A stretch of 64,000 nt of DNA from JAAYDI01 sp052034005 (GTDB taxonomy: Bacteria; Planctomycetota; Planctomycetia; Pirellulales; Pirellulaceae). A program made the translations under genes and the position numbers. This document shows, one piece after another, positions 16,167-25,615 of the stretch (its first letter is position 1; each line of letters begins with the position of its first letter). The notes below the pieces were generated by a model, which was not told where the DNA came from, did not search any database, and saw only the letters and a list, made by a program, of their open reading frames with translations. The DNA lies in contig JBPOJB010000045.1 of assembly GCA_052034005.1 (NCBI GenBank), positions 1 through 64,000 of the forward strand, given 5' to 3'.

Positions 16167-19100
16167 ATGCTCAACGCCATCATTCGCTTCGCGCTCAACT
16201 ACCGGCTGCTCACCGTCGCGGTGGCGCTGGTCGTCCTCCTCTACGGGAGCTTTGTGCTCTATCACCTGCCGATCGATGTCTTTCCCGACCTGGACCGGCC
16301 GCGCGTGACCGTGATGACCGAGGCGCCGGGTCTGGCGCCCGAGGAGGTCGAGACGCTGGTGACGTTCCCCCTCGAGTCGGCGCTCAACGGCGCCATGGGG
16401 GTCCAGGCGGTGCGGAGTTCGTCGGGCATCGGGCTGTCCGTCGTGCAGGTCGAGTTCGGTTGGGGCACGGACATCCACGTGGATCGGCAGATCGTCGCCG
16501 AGAAGCTCGCCTTGGCGGCCGACCGCCTGCCCGAAGGGCTCAAGCCGCAGATGGGCCCCATCTCCTCGGTCATGGGCCAGATCATGCTCATCGGCATGTG
16601 GAGCGAAGGGGGTCGGACGCCGCCGATCGAAGTCCGCACGCTGGCCGACTGGGTGGTCCGCCAGCGCCTGTTGACGGTCCCGGGGATTGCGCAGGTGATC
16701 ACGATGGGCGGCGGGCGCAAGCAGTACCAGGTCCTGGTGGACTCGATGGCGCTGCAGAACTACGGCATCACGCTGCGCGACGTGCAGGAAGCGCTGGCGG
16801 CGAGCAACAGCAACGCCACGGGCGGGTATGTGAATCGGGGCGCGCACGAGTACCTGGTACGTTCGATCGGCCGCCTCAAGGACACCGCGGAGATCGGCCA
16901 GGTGGTGGTCAAGGCGGCCGCCGAGCGGCCGGTGCTGCTCAGCCAGGTGGCGCGCATCGTGGAAGGTCCCCAAGTGCCGCGCGGCGACTCGGCGGTCAAC
17001 GGCGCGCCCGCCGTGATGATCACGGTCACCAAGCAGCCGGGCACCGACACGCGACTGCTGACCGAGCAGATCATGGACGCCTTGAAAGAGCTGGAGACGT
17101 CGTTGCCCAAGGACATCCGGCTCAACCCGCAGGTGTACCAGCAGAAGGACTTTATCGAGTTGGGGATCCATAACGTGATCGAGGCGCTGCGCGACGGCAG
17201 CATCCTGGTGATCGTCATCCTGTTTCTGTTCCTGCTGAACTTCCGCACGACATTCATCACGTTGACGGCGATCCCGCTGTCGATCGCGGTGACCGGGCTG
17301 GTGTTCAAATGGTTCGGCATGTCGATCAACACGATGACGCTGGGCGGGCTGGCGGTAGCGATCGGCGAACTGGTGGACGACGCGATCGTGGACGTGGAGA
17401 ACATCTTCCGCCGCCTGCGGGAGAACCGGCAGACGGCCGAGCCCAGGTCCGCGCTGCGCGTGGTGTACGAGGCCAGCAGCGAAGTCCGCAACTCGATCGT
17501 GTTCAGCACGATCCTGGTGGTGCTGGTCTTCGTGCCGCTGTTCGCGATGGGCGGCATGGAAGGGCGGCTGTTCACGCCGCTGGGAGTGGCCTACATCGTG
17601 TCCATCCTGGCGTCGCTCGCCGTGTCACTGACCGTCACCCCGGTCCTGGCCTTCTGGTTGCTGCCCGGGGCCAAGGTCATGCATGCCGAACGGGACGGCC
17701 CGCTGCTGCGCGCGCTCAAGTGGGCGGCGGGGAAGGTCATTCGCCTGAGCATCCGTCATCCCCGGCCGATCCTGGCGGCCGTGGCGCTGATGGTCGTGGC
17801 CAGCGTGCTGGCCGCCACGCGACTCGGCCACGACTTCCTGCCGCCCTTCAACGAGGGCACCGCGCAGATCAACCTCGTCTTGCCGCCGGGCAACTCGCTG
17901 GAGACCTCCAACCGGATCGCCGGCATGGTCGAGCAGCGGCTCAAGGACGTGCCGGGCGTGGTCAGTTTCGGCCGGCGCACCGGCCGCGCGGAACTGGACG
18001 AACATGCCGAGGGCGTGAACATCTCCGAGATCATCGTCACGTTCGACCACGCCGCGACACGCAGCCGGGAGGAGATCCTGGCCGAGATCCGCGAGGAGCT
18101 GACGCAGGTCCCGGGCGCGGTGATCGCCGTCGAGCAGCCGCTCCAGCACGTGATCTCGCAGATGCTCTCCGGCGTGAAGGCCCAGATCGGCATCAAGCTC
18201 TACGGCGACAACCTGGACGTCTTGCGGGCCAAGGCCCGCGAAATCGAAGCGGCCATTCGGGACGTGCCGGGCGTCCGGGACCTGATGGTCGAACCGCAAG
18301 TGGAGATCCCGCAACTGCGGATCGAGCTGAACCGGGCCGCCCTGTCGCGGTACGGGCTCAACGGCGACGACGTCAACGCGCTGGTCGAAACGGCCATGAA
18401 CGGGCGGGTGGTCAGCGAAATCGTCCAGGGCGAACGCAAGTTCGACCTGGTCATCCGGCTGGATGATCGCTATCGCCAGGACCTGCAGCAACTGCGGAGG
18501 CTGGTGATCGACCTGCCGCAGGGCGGGCAGATCCTGCTGAGCGACGTGGCGGACATCCGCGAATCGAGCGGCCCGAACACGATCAATCGCGAGAACGTGC
18601 GGCGGCGCGTCATCGTTCAGTGCAACACGGCGGACCGCGATCTGGGCAGCGTCGTGGCGGACATCGAGGCGCGGTTGAAGCCCATCAAGGCATCCTTGCC
18701 CACGGGCTATTTCGTGCACTACAGCGGGCAGTTCGAGAGCCAGCAGTCGGCGACGCGCACGATCGCCCTGCTGAGCATCGTGTCGCTGGCCTGTATGTTC
18801 CTCGCACTGTTCACCCTGTTCCGGTCGGTCAACCTGAGCCTGCAGGTCCTGGCGGCGCTGCCGATGGCCGCCATCGGCGCGGTCGCCGCGCTGATCGTCA
18901 CCGGCCAGTCGCTGACGGTGGCCAGCATGGTGGGGTTCATCTCCCTGGCGGGCATCGCCTCGCGCAACGGCATCCTGCTGATCGCGCATTACCTGCATCT
19001 GATGGAGCACGAAGGGGAACAGTTCTCTGAAACCATGATCGAGCGTGCCGGCAAGGAACGACTCGCGCCCATGTTGATGACGGCGCTCTGCGCGGGCATC

Positions 19101-19367
19101 GCGCTCATCCCGCTCACGCTGGCCGCCGGCCAACCGGGCAAGGAGATCCTCTACCCGGTGGCTACCGTGATCGTGGGCGGGTTGATCAGCTCCACGTTGC
19201 TCGATATCCTCGTCCGCCCCGCGCTCTTCTGGCGATTCGGACGCCGGGCTGCGATCCGCCATGCGCTGGTCGGCCAAATGGAGGATACCTTGATCAGCGA
19301 TCCGGGCCGTCGACCGGTTCGCGGCGTCCGAGTCCCTGCGGCAACGCCGGGGGCCGCCGATTCGTAG
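16167..19367 (+). CDS. Heavy-metal RND efflux pump (CzcA/CusA-like)
   Basis: The 1066-residue product has the full RND layout: an N-terminal helix (FALNYRLLTVAVALVVLLYG), a large periplasmic loop, six helices including LGGLAVAIGELVDDAIVDVE, a second loop, and six C-terminal helices (MVGFISLAGIASRNGILLI). The acidic residues in the fourth helix and the sequence IDVFPDLDRPRVTVMTEAPG mark the heavy-metal efflux (HME) branch. It would use proton motive force to export metal through the CzcBC partners. ATG 16167 is chosen because AGGAGG lies 10 bases upstream; the frame extends further only from a TTG at 16143. The genes around it are in CzcB-CzcA-CzcC order. Metal specificity (Zn/Co/Cd or Cu/Ag) cannot be settled by eye. 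Confidence 0.92.
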   Translation: MLNAIIRFALNYRLLTVAVALVVLLYGSFVLYHLPIDVFPDLDRPRVTVMTEAPGLAPEEVETLVTFPLESALNGAMGVQAVRSSSGIGLSVVQVEFGWGTDIHVDRQIVAEKLALAADRLPEGLKPQMGPISSVMGQIMLIGMWSEGGRTPPIEVRTLADWVVRQRLLTVPGIAQVITMGGGRKQYQVLVDSMALQNYGITLRDVQEALAASNSNATGGYVNRGAHEYLVRSIGRLKDTAEIGQVVVKAAAERPVLLSQVARIVEGPQVPRGDSAVNGAPAVMITVTKQPGTDTRLLTEQIMDALKELETSLPKDIRLNPQVYQQKDFIELGIHNVIEALRDGSILVIVILFLFLLNFRTTFITLTAIPLSIAVTGLVFKWFGMSINTMTLGGLAVAIGELVDDAIVDVENIFRRLRENRQTAEPRSALRVVYEASSEVRNSIVFSTILVVLVFVPLFAMGGMEGRLFTPLGVAYIVSILASLAVSLTVTPVLAFWLLPGAKVMHAERDGPLLRALKWAAGKVIRLSIRHPRPILAAVALMVVASVLAATRLGHDFLPPFNEGTAQINLVLPPGNSLETSNRIAGMVEQRLKDVPGVVSFGRRTGRAELDEHAEGVNISEIIVTFDHAATRSREEILAEIREELTQVPGAVIAVEQPLQHVISQMLSGVKAQIGIKLYGDNLDVLRAKAREIEAAIRDVPGVRDLMVEPQVEIPQLRIELNRAALSRYGLNGDDVNALVETAMNGRVVSEIVQGERKFDLVIRLDDRYRQDLQQLRRLVIDLPQGGQILLSDVADIRESSGPNTINRENVRRRVIVQCNTADRDLGSVVADIEARLKPIKASLPTGYFVHYSGQFESQQSATRTIALLSIVSLACMFLALFTLFRSVNLSLQVLAALPMAAIGAVAALIVTGQSLTVASMVGFISLAGIASRNGILLIAHYLHLMEHEGEQFSETMIERAGKERLAPMLMTALCAGIALIPLTLAAGQPGKEILYPVATVIVGGLISSTLLDILVRPALFWRFGRRAAIRHALVGQMEDTLISDPGRRPVRGVRVPAATPGAADS

Positions 19368-19439
19368 CGGTCGGGGCCCGGGATGGTTCAGGATTCGATC
19401 TAACCCGCAGAACTCGGACAACCGATACTGTTGGATACA

Positions 19440-19457
19440 GGGAAGTGTGCACTTCCC
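19440..19457 (+). promoter_or_regulatory. Hairpin just ahead of the TolC-like gene
   Basis: GGGAAGTG-TG-CACTTCCC can form a stem of 7-8 pairs. It ends four bases before the GGAGGGG ribosome site of the next gene. No T-run follows, so it is not a classic terminator. It could adjust translation or protect the processed 3' message. Confidence 0.5.
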
Positions 19458-19471
19458 CATGGAGGGGTCTT

Positions 19472-20863
19472 ATGTGGTCACCCAGAGCCCGCGTCGACCG
19501 GGGGATCGCACTCGCGATCGCCCTGTCCCTGGCGCTCGGGGCGCACGTGGCGCGCGGACAGACGGTGGCGTCCGTCCCTGCACTAGGTCCGGGGACCGAC
19601 CGCACGCCGCTGCCCGCGTCCGTCCTGCCACCGCTCGACAGCCTCCCGTCGCCCTCGGGAGGGCCGGAACCCGAGCGGCAGCCGGCCGAACTCCTGACGA
19701 TCGACCAACTGGAACAGATGGCGGCGGCCAACAACCCGACGCTGGCCCAGGCCGTCCAGCGCGTACGGGCGCTGGAGGGAGAACAGGTTCAGGTGGGCCT
19801 GTATCCGAACCCCGTGATCGGCTACCAAGCGGAAGAGATCGGCGAGAACGGTCAGGCCGGCCAACATGGGATCTACCTCCGCCAGGAGATCGTCACCGCC
19901 GGCAAACTGCAGTGGAACCGCGCGGTCCTGTCGCACGAAGTGCAACAGGCCCGCTGGGAATGCCAGATGCAGCAATGGCGCGTCCGGAACGGCGTCCGCA
20001 CGCAAGCCTGTGAAGTGCTCGCCGCGCAGCGGACCATGGAGATTGCCGAGGAGCTGGTGAACATCGGGAAAAGCGCGTGGGAGACGACGGACAGGTTGAA
20101 TCAGACGGGCCAGGCCAGCCAGATCGACCTGCTCCAGGCGCGCGTGGAGGCGAGTTCCGCACAGCTTCAGTGGACCGCCGCGCGCAAAGCCTACGACGCC
20201 GCCTGGCGCCGCCTGGCGTGCGTTGTGGGGGTGCCCGAGATGCGGCCGACCCGCTTGGCCGACAGCCTGGACGAGGATCTGCCCCACCTCGCCTGGCCGG
20301 ACGTCGCGGCTCAGTTGCTCGCACAAAGCCCGCAGGTCGCGTTCGCGCGGTCCGGCGTGGAACGCGCCCGGGCGGCCGTGGCCCGCGCGTGCGCGGGCCG
20401 AACTCCCAACGTCGAGACCGACGCGTCCGTGCGCTACAACGACGAATCGGATAGCACCACGCTGAGCTTGCAGATCGGCGTGCCGCTCATGATCTTCGAC
20501 CGGAATCAAGGCAATATCATGAAGGCTCAGGCCGAATTGCAGGCCGCCCAACAGGATGTCCAACGCGTCGAACTGCAACTGCAGGAACAACTGGCCGAAG
20601 CCTTTAGAGAGTACGACGTGGCGCGGGAACAGATCGCACAGTACCGTGACAGTATCCTGCCGGACGCCAAACGATCGCTCGAACTGACCCAGGCCGGTTA
20701 CCAGCAAGGCGAGTTCGGCTACCTGGAACTGCTCACAGCACAACAGATCTACTCCCGAATAGAACTCGCCTATGTCGAGAAGCTGCGGGAACTCTGGCTC
20801 AGCGCCGTGCATATCGACGGGATGCTGCTGACCGGTGGCCTCCAGGCGCCCGAAGCGCGCTGA
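19472..20863 (+). CDS. TolC-family outer-membrane channel (CzcC-like)
   Basis: The 463-residue product has a signal peptide (IALAIALSLALGAHVARGQ) and a Pro-rich stretch, then two outer-membrane efflux protein repeats. The first has LEQMAAANNPTLAQAVQRV, VGLYPNPVIGYQAEE and LRQEIVTAGKLQWNRAV; the second has LSLQIGVPLMIFDRNQGNI and a long helical segment ending GYLELLTAQQIYSRIELAY. This is the CzcC/CusC type of channel partner for an RND pump. ATG 19472 is preceded by GGAGGGG at the right distance; the frame start at 19445 would include the upstream hairpin. It is the third gene of the RND set, 105 bases after czcA-like, and completes an envelope-spanning exporter. Confidence 0.88.
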   Translation: MWSPRARVDRGIALAIALSLALGAHVARGQTVASVPALGPGTDRTPLPASVLPPLDSLPSPSGGPEPERQPAELLTIDQLEQMAAANNPTLAQAVQRVRALEGEQVQVGLYPNPVIGYQAEEIGENGQAGQHGIYLRQEIVTAGKLQWNRAVLSHEVQQARWECQMQQWRVRNGVRTQACEVLAAQRTMEIAEELVNIGKSAWETTDRLNQTGQASQIDLLQARVEASSAQLQWTAARKAYDAAWRRLACVVGVPEMRPTRLADSLDEDLPHLAWPDVAAQLLAQSPQVAFARSGVERARAAVARACAGRTPNVETDASVRYNDESDSTTLSLQIGVPLMIFDRNQGNIMKAQAELQAAQQDVQRVELQLQEQLAEAFREYDVAREQIAQYRDSILPDAKRSLELTQAGYQQGEFGYLELLTAQQIYSRIELAYVEKLRELWLSAVHIDGMLLTGGLQAPEAR

Positions 20864-21104
20864 CGCGCGCTGCCAGGCACAAGCGCCACAGCCGCCACAA
20901 CGGCCGCTCTGTCTTCGGGCCGCCGCGATGCGAGGCAAACGCCCCTGAGGACGTGGACGCCCCGGGTCGTGTCGTCGGCTTGCCACCCCCTCGCAATGCG
21001 GGTGCAGTGCCGCGCGAGCAAACGGGCGGGCAGGTGTTGAACCGCCAGGCGGGGTTCTACGTAGTCAGAGCCATTGTCCGCAGATAGTGACAAGGAAAAC
21101 CTTC

Positions 21105-21845
21105 ATGGTCCGCATCCTGCTCGCACTGGTGGTTGGAATACTGACTCTCGAGTCCGCGGCGGGGCAAGACCAACCGGACGCGGCGAAACCGGCTCGCCTG
21201 CCACAACCGGGGACCGTGCTGATCGATTCGCAGCGTGGCGAGGTGGTGCTGCATGCCACGGTCCAGCATCCGACCGGCAAGCCGTGCATTGACGATTGGG
21301 GGCAGCGCGTGCAGGCGTTTGCGGGCTGCCGCAAGGCGGCCGGCGGCGATGCCAAGATGGCCGGCTACTTCGTGTTCCTGGTGGACGTGGAGACGGAAGC
21401 GGTTTACGACGCGTTGATCGCGTTAGGGGCGAAGACGCGCGTGAGCTACGACATGCAAGTAGGTCGCCGCCACAGCGGGCTCAAGCCCGAGACGAAGCCG
21501 GAGGACTACCTGCAGGGCGATCCGGTCGTCATTTCGGTGTTCTGGCAGGAAGGCGACCGCTGGGTTGAGCGGCCCTATCAGGACTTCGTGACCGAGCAGA
21601 TCCAGGTGGACGGCACGTCGGTCGAGAAACCCTGGACCCCGAGTTTCGTGTTCCATGGAAGCGGCGCCATCCACAAGTCGGGAACCGGCTGCATCGCCTG
21701 TCCGTGCGACTGTGCTGGGGGCATCATCGCCGACAATCGCTATCCGCTCTATGATCCCAAGCCGGTGGTCCGCTTCGACCTGAGCAAGGCGCCGGCCCCT
21801 GGCACCGAGGTCTACGTGCGTATCCGTCCGGTGTGTACACGTTGA
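21105..21845 (+). CDS. Secreted YdjY-domain protein
   Basis: The 246-residue product has a signal peptide (ILLALVVGILTLESAAG). The body opens with GTVLIDSQRGEVVLHATVQ and contains ETEAVYDALIALGAKTRVSY, the pattern of the YdjY domain common in planctomycetes. A Cys cluster near the end (GCIACPCDC) could bind metal or form disulfides. The role of the domain is unknown; some members of this group sit near redox or iron-sulfur proteins. ATG 21105 is chosen because AAGGAAA lies 8 bases upstream; a GTG at 21087 is in frame. The stop nearly abuts the WD40 gene, so they are probably co-transcribed. Confidence 0.7.
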   Translation: MVRILLALVVGILTLESAAGQDQPDAAKPARLPQPGTVLIDSQRGEVVLHATVQHPTGKPCIDDWGQRVQAFAGCRKAAGGDAKMAGYFVFLVDVETEAVYDALIALGAKTRVSYDMQVGRRHSGLKPETKPEDYLQGDPVVISVFWQEGDRWVERPYQDFVTEQIQVDGTSVEKPWTPSFVFHGSGAIHKSGTGCIACPCDCAGGIIADNRYPLYDPKPVVRFDLSKAPAPGTEVYVRIRPVCTR

Positions 21846-21889
21846 TCAGTGGCGGCCCCATGCACGGCCCTTCTCTGTGTGGATTGAAC

Positions 21890-22999
21890 ATGTTGAGAAC
21901 ACTCTGTCGCGTCGCGTCCAGGCACTCGGGTCTTCGCAGGTTGACGGCGGCGGCGGCGCTGCTGCTGATGGCGCTTGCGGCGCGGCTCGGCGCGGCATCG
22001 GCCTGGGCGGCCGACGAGCCGATTGTTCTGGAAGGCCATGAGGACGAGATCTATGCCCTGGTCTTCTCTCCCGACGGCAGGTGGCTTGTGTCTGCCAGTG
22101 GTGACGAGACTGTCCGGGTGTGGGAGGTGAAGTCGGGCGCTGCCGTGAAGACGCTTTCAGCGCACGAGGGCCCCGTCTACTGCCTGTCGTTCGTGGGGGG
22201 CAGCACGACGGCGCTTGTCTCTTGTGGCGGTGATGGAGTCGTGAAGCTGTGGGACATTTCGACGGCCAGTCAGCAGCGGGCCTTCAAGGACCAGGAAGAG
22301 GCCGTGTACTGCCTGGCGCTCGCTCGCGATGGTGCGCGGATGGTCACGGGCGGGGAGGATGGAGTGGTCCGTCTGTGGGACCTGTCGCGGGCGGAAGTCG
22401 TGGCGCAGTTCTCCGGGCACACCAAGCCCATCTACGGCGTGGCGGTGGCGGGCGATGGGAACACGCTGGCCTCATCGAGCGGCGACCACACGATTCGTTT
22501 GTGGGACGTGGGCGAGCGTCGCGAACGGCTCGCCATCGGCGGGCATACCAGCGAAGTCTACCGCGTCGCCTTCTCTCCCAGCGGCGCTTTGCTGGCCTCT
22601 GCCAGTCTGGATAAGACCACGAGGCTTTGGGATGTCGGTACCGGTCAGGAGCGCGTGTCCCATGCCGACCATGCCGATGCGACCTACGGTGTCTGTTTCA
22701 CACCGGACGGGCGGACGCTGGCTTCCACGGGCGCCGACCGGTCCGTGCGATTCTGGGCCGTGGAGGACGGCGCGGCGCGGGGGACGTTGCAAGGTCATGC
22801 CGACACGGTCTATGCGGTGGCTTTCTCGCCGGACGGTGCGCAGGTGGCGGCCGCCGGCGTGGACGGCGTCATCCGCGTCTGGGCCCATCCTGCCGGGCAA
22901 GTCAACCGGCCGGTTGATTCTTCCACGTCGGCCGCGCCCGGCGGCTCGGCCGCGCTTGGGCCGCTCACCGGCTTGCAGCAGCGGGTCTCGTCTCGGTAG
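21890..22999 (+). CDS. Secreted seven-repeat WD40 beta-propeller
   Basis: The 369-residue product has a signal peptide (LTAAAALLLMALAARLGAAS) and exactly seven WD40 repeats, enough for one closed propeller. The repeats start with LEGHEDEIYALVFSPDG, LSAHEGPVYCLSF, FKDQEEAVYCLALA, FSGHTKPIYGVAVA, IGGHTSEVYRVAFS, HADHADATYGVCF and LQGHADTVYAVAFSPDG, and end in VRVWEV, VKLWDI, VRLWDL, IRLWDV, TRLWDV, VRFWAV and IRVWAH. A low-complexity tail follows. WD40 propellers are binding scaffolds; an exported one in a planctomycete may act in the periplasm. ATG 21890 is chosen for a normal signal peptide; the frame is open from 21833, overlapping the YdjY stop. Confidence 0.82.
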   Translation: MLRTLCRVASRHSGLRRLTAAAALLLMALAARLGAASAWAADEPIVLEGHEDEIYALVFSPDGRWLVSASGDETVRVWEVKSGAAVKTLSAHEGPVYCLSFVGGSTTALVSCGGDGVVKLWDISTASQQRAFKDQEEAVYCLALARDGARMVTGGEDGVVRLWDLSRAEVVAQFSGHTKPIYGVAVAGDGNTLASSSGDHTIRLWDVGERRERLAIGGHTSEVYRVAFSPSGALLASASLDKTTRLWDVGTGQERVSHADHADATYGVCFTPDGRTLASTGADRSVRFWAVEDGAARGTLQGHADTVYAVAFSPDGAQVAAAGVDGVIRVWAHPAGQVNRPVDSSTSAAPGGSAALGPLTGLQQRVSSR

Positions 23000-23026
23000 G
23001 TGCGATCCGGGGTTGGCCGGCGGTGG

Positions 23027-23056
23027 TTGCAGTCGGCGCCGACCGGCGGCTAGAAT
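23027..23056 (+). promoter_or_regulatory. Sigma-70-type promoter for the OPT transporter
   Basis: TTGCAG (23027-23032) and TAGAAT (23051-23056) are separated by 18 bases. The start of transcription would be near 23063, giving a leader of about 55 bases before ATG 23119. Confidence 0.45.
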
Positions 23057-23118
23057 GCGCGTCACGCGCTTTCACGTGGAGGGCGCAGGTTCCCGCATCC
23101 GCACAGAGGGAGAGATTC

Positions 23119-25152
23119 ATGGGAGAAGCGAAGAGCGCGGGGGGCGGTTTGCGATACACGCCGTACGTTCCGGCCCAGACCGACCTGAAGGAGTTCACCG
23201 CGAAGGCGCTGATCATCGGCCTCCTCATGTCGGTGGTCTTGGGTGCGGCCAACGCGTATCTGGGCTTGAAGGCCGGGATGACGATTGCGGCAACGTACCC
23301 GGCCGCGGTGATCGGCATGGCGCTGCTTCGCCTGATGCGCGGGAACATCCTGGAAGAGAACTTCGCTCGGACGGTCGGTTCCATTGGCGAGTCGGTCGCG
23401 GCAGGCGCGATCTTCACGATTCCCGCGTTCTTCATCGCGGGCATTTGGACGCCCTTTTCCACGTGGGGCAACTACCTGATCGCCAGCGTCATCATGCTGG
23501 TGGGCGGCATCCTGGGCGTGCTGTTCGTGGCCCTGCTCCGGCGGGTCATGGTGGAGGATGTGGAGCTGCCGTTTCCCGAGTCGGTGGCGGCGGCCGAGAT
23601 CCACAAAGCCGGGCGGGCGGGCGGCACGGGCGCGGCGTACCTGTTCGGCGCGATGGGTCTTGGCGCCGTGATCCAGACGCTGATCCAGCTGAAGGTGTTT
23701 CTGGCCAGCAAGCAGTGGTTCGTGCCGTTCGCGTCGTCCACGATCCCGCTGGCCGAGAGCGGTTCGGTCACCGCACAGAGCGGCGTCGTATTGAAGTCGC
23801 CGGGGGTGAGTCCGGCGTATCTCGGCGTGGGCTACATCATCGGCCCGAAGCTGGCCTCGTTGAACTTCTCCGGCGGTCTGCTCGCGTGGGGGCTCTTCGT
23901 ACCGATCATCAGCTACTTCATCGGTCCCGCGCTGGTGGGGTCCGGGAATCTGGGTGACTCGGACACCTGGATGGAGTTGTCCACGCAAGTGTGGAAGAAC
24001 ATCGTCCGGCCGATCGCGGTGGGCGGCATGCTGATGAGCGCCGCGTACACGCTGTTTCGCATGCGGACGAGCCTGATCGGCGGGCTGTCCCGATCTGTCA
24101 GCGACGTGAAGAAGGCCGCGTTGGGGGAGGTGACGACGATCCGGACGGAACAGGACTTGAGCCTCAAGCGAGTGGTGTGGGGGATCGCCGCGGCGGCGGT
24201 CGCCACGTTGTTCATTTACCGCTACTTCGCCGGCGATTGGACGGCGGCGCTGGTGGCCACCGTCGTGATGATCATTGCCGGGTTCTTCTTCGCCGCGGTC
24301 TCCGGGTACCTGGTGGGGATCATCGGATCGAGCAACAATCCGATCAGCGGCTTGACGCTCTCGACGTTGCTCGTCGCGGCGATCCTGATGGTGGCGTTGG
24401 GCATGAAAGGCAAGCCGGGGGTCAGCGCGGTCCTGGGAGTCGCCGCGGTGGTCTGCGTGGCGGCGGCGGTGGCCGGCGAGATGCTGCAGGACCTGAAGGT
24501 CGGGCACATCCTGGGCGGCACGCCGTGGAAGATGCAGGTGGGCGACCTTTTGGGCGTGGCGCTGGCGTCCTTGGTCATGTTCGTCCCGCTGATCATCCTG
24601 CACGAGGGCGACATCTCGAAGGGCGGCACCGGGCTGGGCGGGGCGAGCCTGTCCGCGCCGCAGGCGAGCCTGATGGCGATGCTTTCCGAGGGGATTGTGG
24701 GCGGCAACATGGCCTGGCCGCTGATCATCGTGGGCATCGTGATGGGATTCGGGCTCATCCTGATGCAGGTGCGCAGCCCGATGCTGGTCTGTGTCGGCAT
24801 GTACCTGCCGCTGGAGACCTCCTTCGCGATCTTCGTGGGCGGACTGATCAAAGGCGTGGTCGAGCGCATGGCGACCAGGCGGGGGATGAACGACGGCCAG
24901 AAATCGCGCATCGAGAACAATGGCGTCCTGCTGGCCGCCGGACTCATCGCGGGAGAGGCCTTGATCGGCCTGCTATTCGCCTCGTTGGCGATCTTCAACG
25001 TCATGTACGAAGAATGGCTGCCAAACCAGTTCCGGCTCTCGTTCCCCTGGAGCTTGACCGTCTTCGCGTTGATTGCCCTGATCCTGATCGCCGTTCCGTT
25101 GAGGAATGCCGGGCGGCCCGACGAGCCGGCGCCGCCGAGCGGCGTGTTTTAG
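23119..25152 (+). CDS. OPT-family oligopeptide transporter
   Basis: The 677-residue product is strongly hydrophobic with about 14-16 membrane segments. It begins with PYVPAQTDLKEFTAKALIIG and has GAANAYLGLKAGMTIAATYP, VEDVELPFPESVAAAEIHKA and GSSNNPISGLTLSTLLVA, all typical of the bacterial OPT/YSL family. OPT proteins carry small peptides or metal chelates by proton symport. ATG 23119 is chosen because AGAGGGAGAG lies just upstream and the extra N-terminal frame is not hydrophobic. The next two genes, a PqqD-like protein and the PepD dipeptidase, suggest uptake of peptides followed by cytoplasmic hydrolysis. It has its own likely promoter at 23027. Confidence 0.88.
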   Translation: MGEAKSAGGGLRYTPYVPAQTDLKEFTAKALIIGLLMSVVLGAANAYLGLKAGMTIAATYPAAVIGMALLRLMRGNILEENFARTVGSIGESVAAGAIFTIPAFFIAGIWTPFSTWGNYLIASVIMLVGGILGVLFVALLRRVMVEDVELPFPESVAAAEIHKAGRAGGTGAAYLFGAMGLGAVIQTLIQLKVFLASKQWFVPFASSTIPLAESGSVTAQSGVVLKSPGVSPAYLGVGYIIGPKLASLNFSGGLLAWGLFVPIISYFIGPALVGSGNLGDSDTWMELSTQVWKNIVRPIAVGGMLMSAAYTLFRMRTSLIGGLSRSVSDVKKAALGEVTTIRTEQDLSLKRVVWGIAAAAVATLFIYRYFAGDWTAALVATVVMIIAGFFFAAVSGYLVGIIGSSNNPISGLTLSTLLVAAILMVALGMKGKPGVSAVLGVAAVVCVAAAVAGEMLQDLKVGHILGGTPWKMQVGDLLGVALASLVMFVPLIILHEGDISKGGTGLGGASLSAPQASLMAMLSEGIVGGNMAWPLIIVGIVMGFGLILMQVRSPMLVCVGMYLPLETSFAIFVGGLIKGVVERMATRRGMNDGQKSRIENNGVLLAAGLIAGEALIGLLFASLAIFNVMYEEWLPNQFRLSFPWSLTVFALIALILIAVPLRNAGRPDEPAPPSGVF

Positions 25153-25189
25153 ACCCGGCGCGCCAGGCGGCGCCGATTGAGGATTCCCC

Positions 25190-25543
25190 ATGACGGACGA
25201 ACATGGCCCGGATCGATACGACCTGCGGACGGTGCGGCCGGAGCCGTGCGTGCCCTGGGAGGAGACGGAGGACGGCCGCGTGGTGCTGCTGCGGCCGAAG
25301 TTCGCGCATCCGCTGCTGGCGCGGTGGCTTCTCCCGCGCCTCAAACGCCGGCATTTCCGGATCACGCTTGACGAGGCGGGCAGCTTCCTGTGGAAAGCGG
25401 CCGACGGGCGGACCACCGTGGAAGCGATCGGCCAGCGGATGGTCGGCGCGCTGGGGATGGACCCGGACTCGGTCCTGCCGCGCATCGCGGCTTTCCTGCG
25501 GCAGCTTGAGCGGGACCGGCTCATCATCGTGCACAAACCCTGA
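25190..25543 (+). CDS. PqqD-like peptide-carrier domain protein (orphan)
   Basis: The 117-residue product has the PqqD fold signature: an N-terminal strand region (EDGRVVLLRPKF), then FRITLDEAGSFLWKAADG, VEAIGQRM and a C-terminal helix FLRQLERDRLIIVHKP. PqqD proteins present a precursor peptide to a radical SAM enzyme in RiPP pathways. Here there is no radical SAM gene and no obvious precursor peptide within several kilobases. Instead it lies 37 bases after an OPT transporter and before a dipeptidase. It may have another role in this context, such as binding an imported peptide; that is inference. The fold assignment is fairly good, the function open. Confidence 0.75.
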   Translation: MTDEHGPDRYDLRTVRPEPCVPWEETEDGRVVLLRPKFAHPLLARWLLPRLKRRHFRITLDEAGSFLWKAADGRTTVEAIGQRMVGALGMDPDSVLPRIAAFLRQLERDRLIIVHKP

Positions 25544-25556
25544 TCGTCGCGGTTCC

Positions 25557-25573
25557 CTTTCGCGAAGCGAAAG
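25557..25573. repeat. Isolated GAA-loop hairpin (REP-like)
   Basis: CTTTCGC-GAA-GCGAAAG is a perfect 7-bp stem with a GAA loop, 13 bases after the PqqD-like stop. The stem-GAA-stem form is the same as the mini-hairpins of the elements at 49541 and 50091. No T-run follows. It could be a stray REP-type unit or an mRNA-end structure. Confidence 0.45.
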
Positions 25574-25615
25574 CCGATACTTGTCGTCTCACAAACCGGA
25601 TTTCGGAGTCATCAC

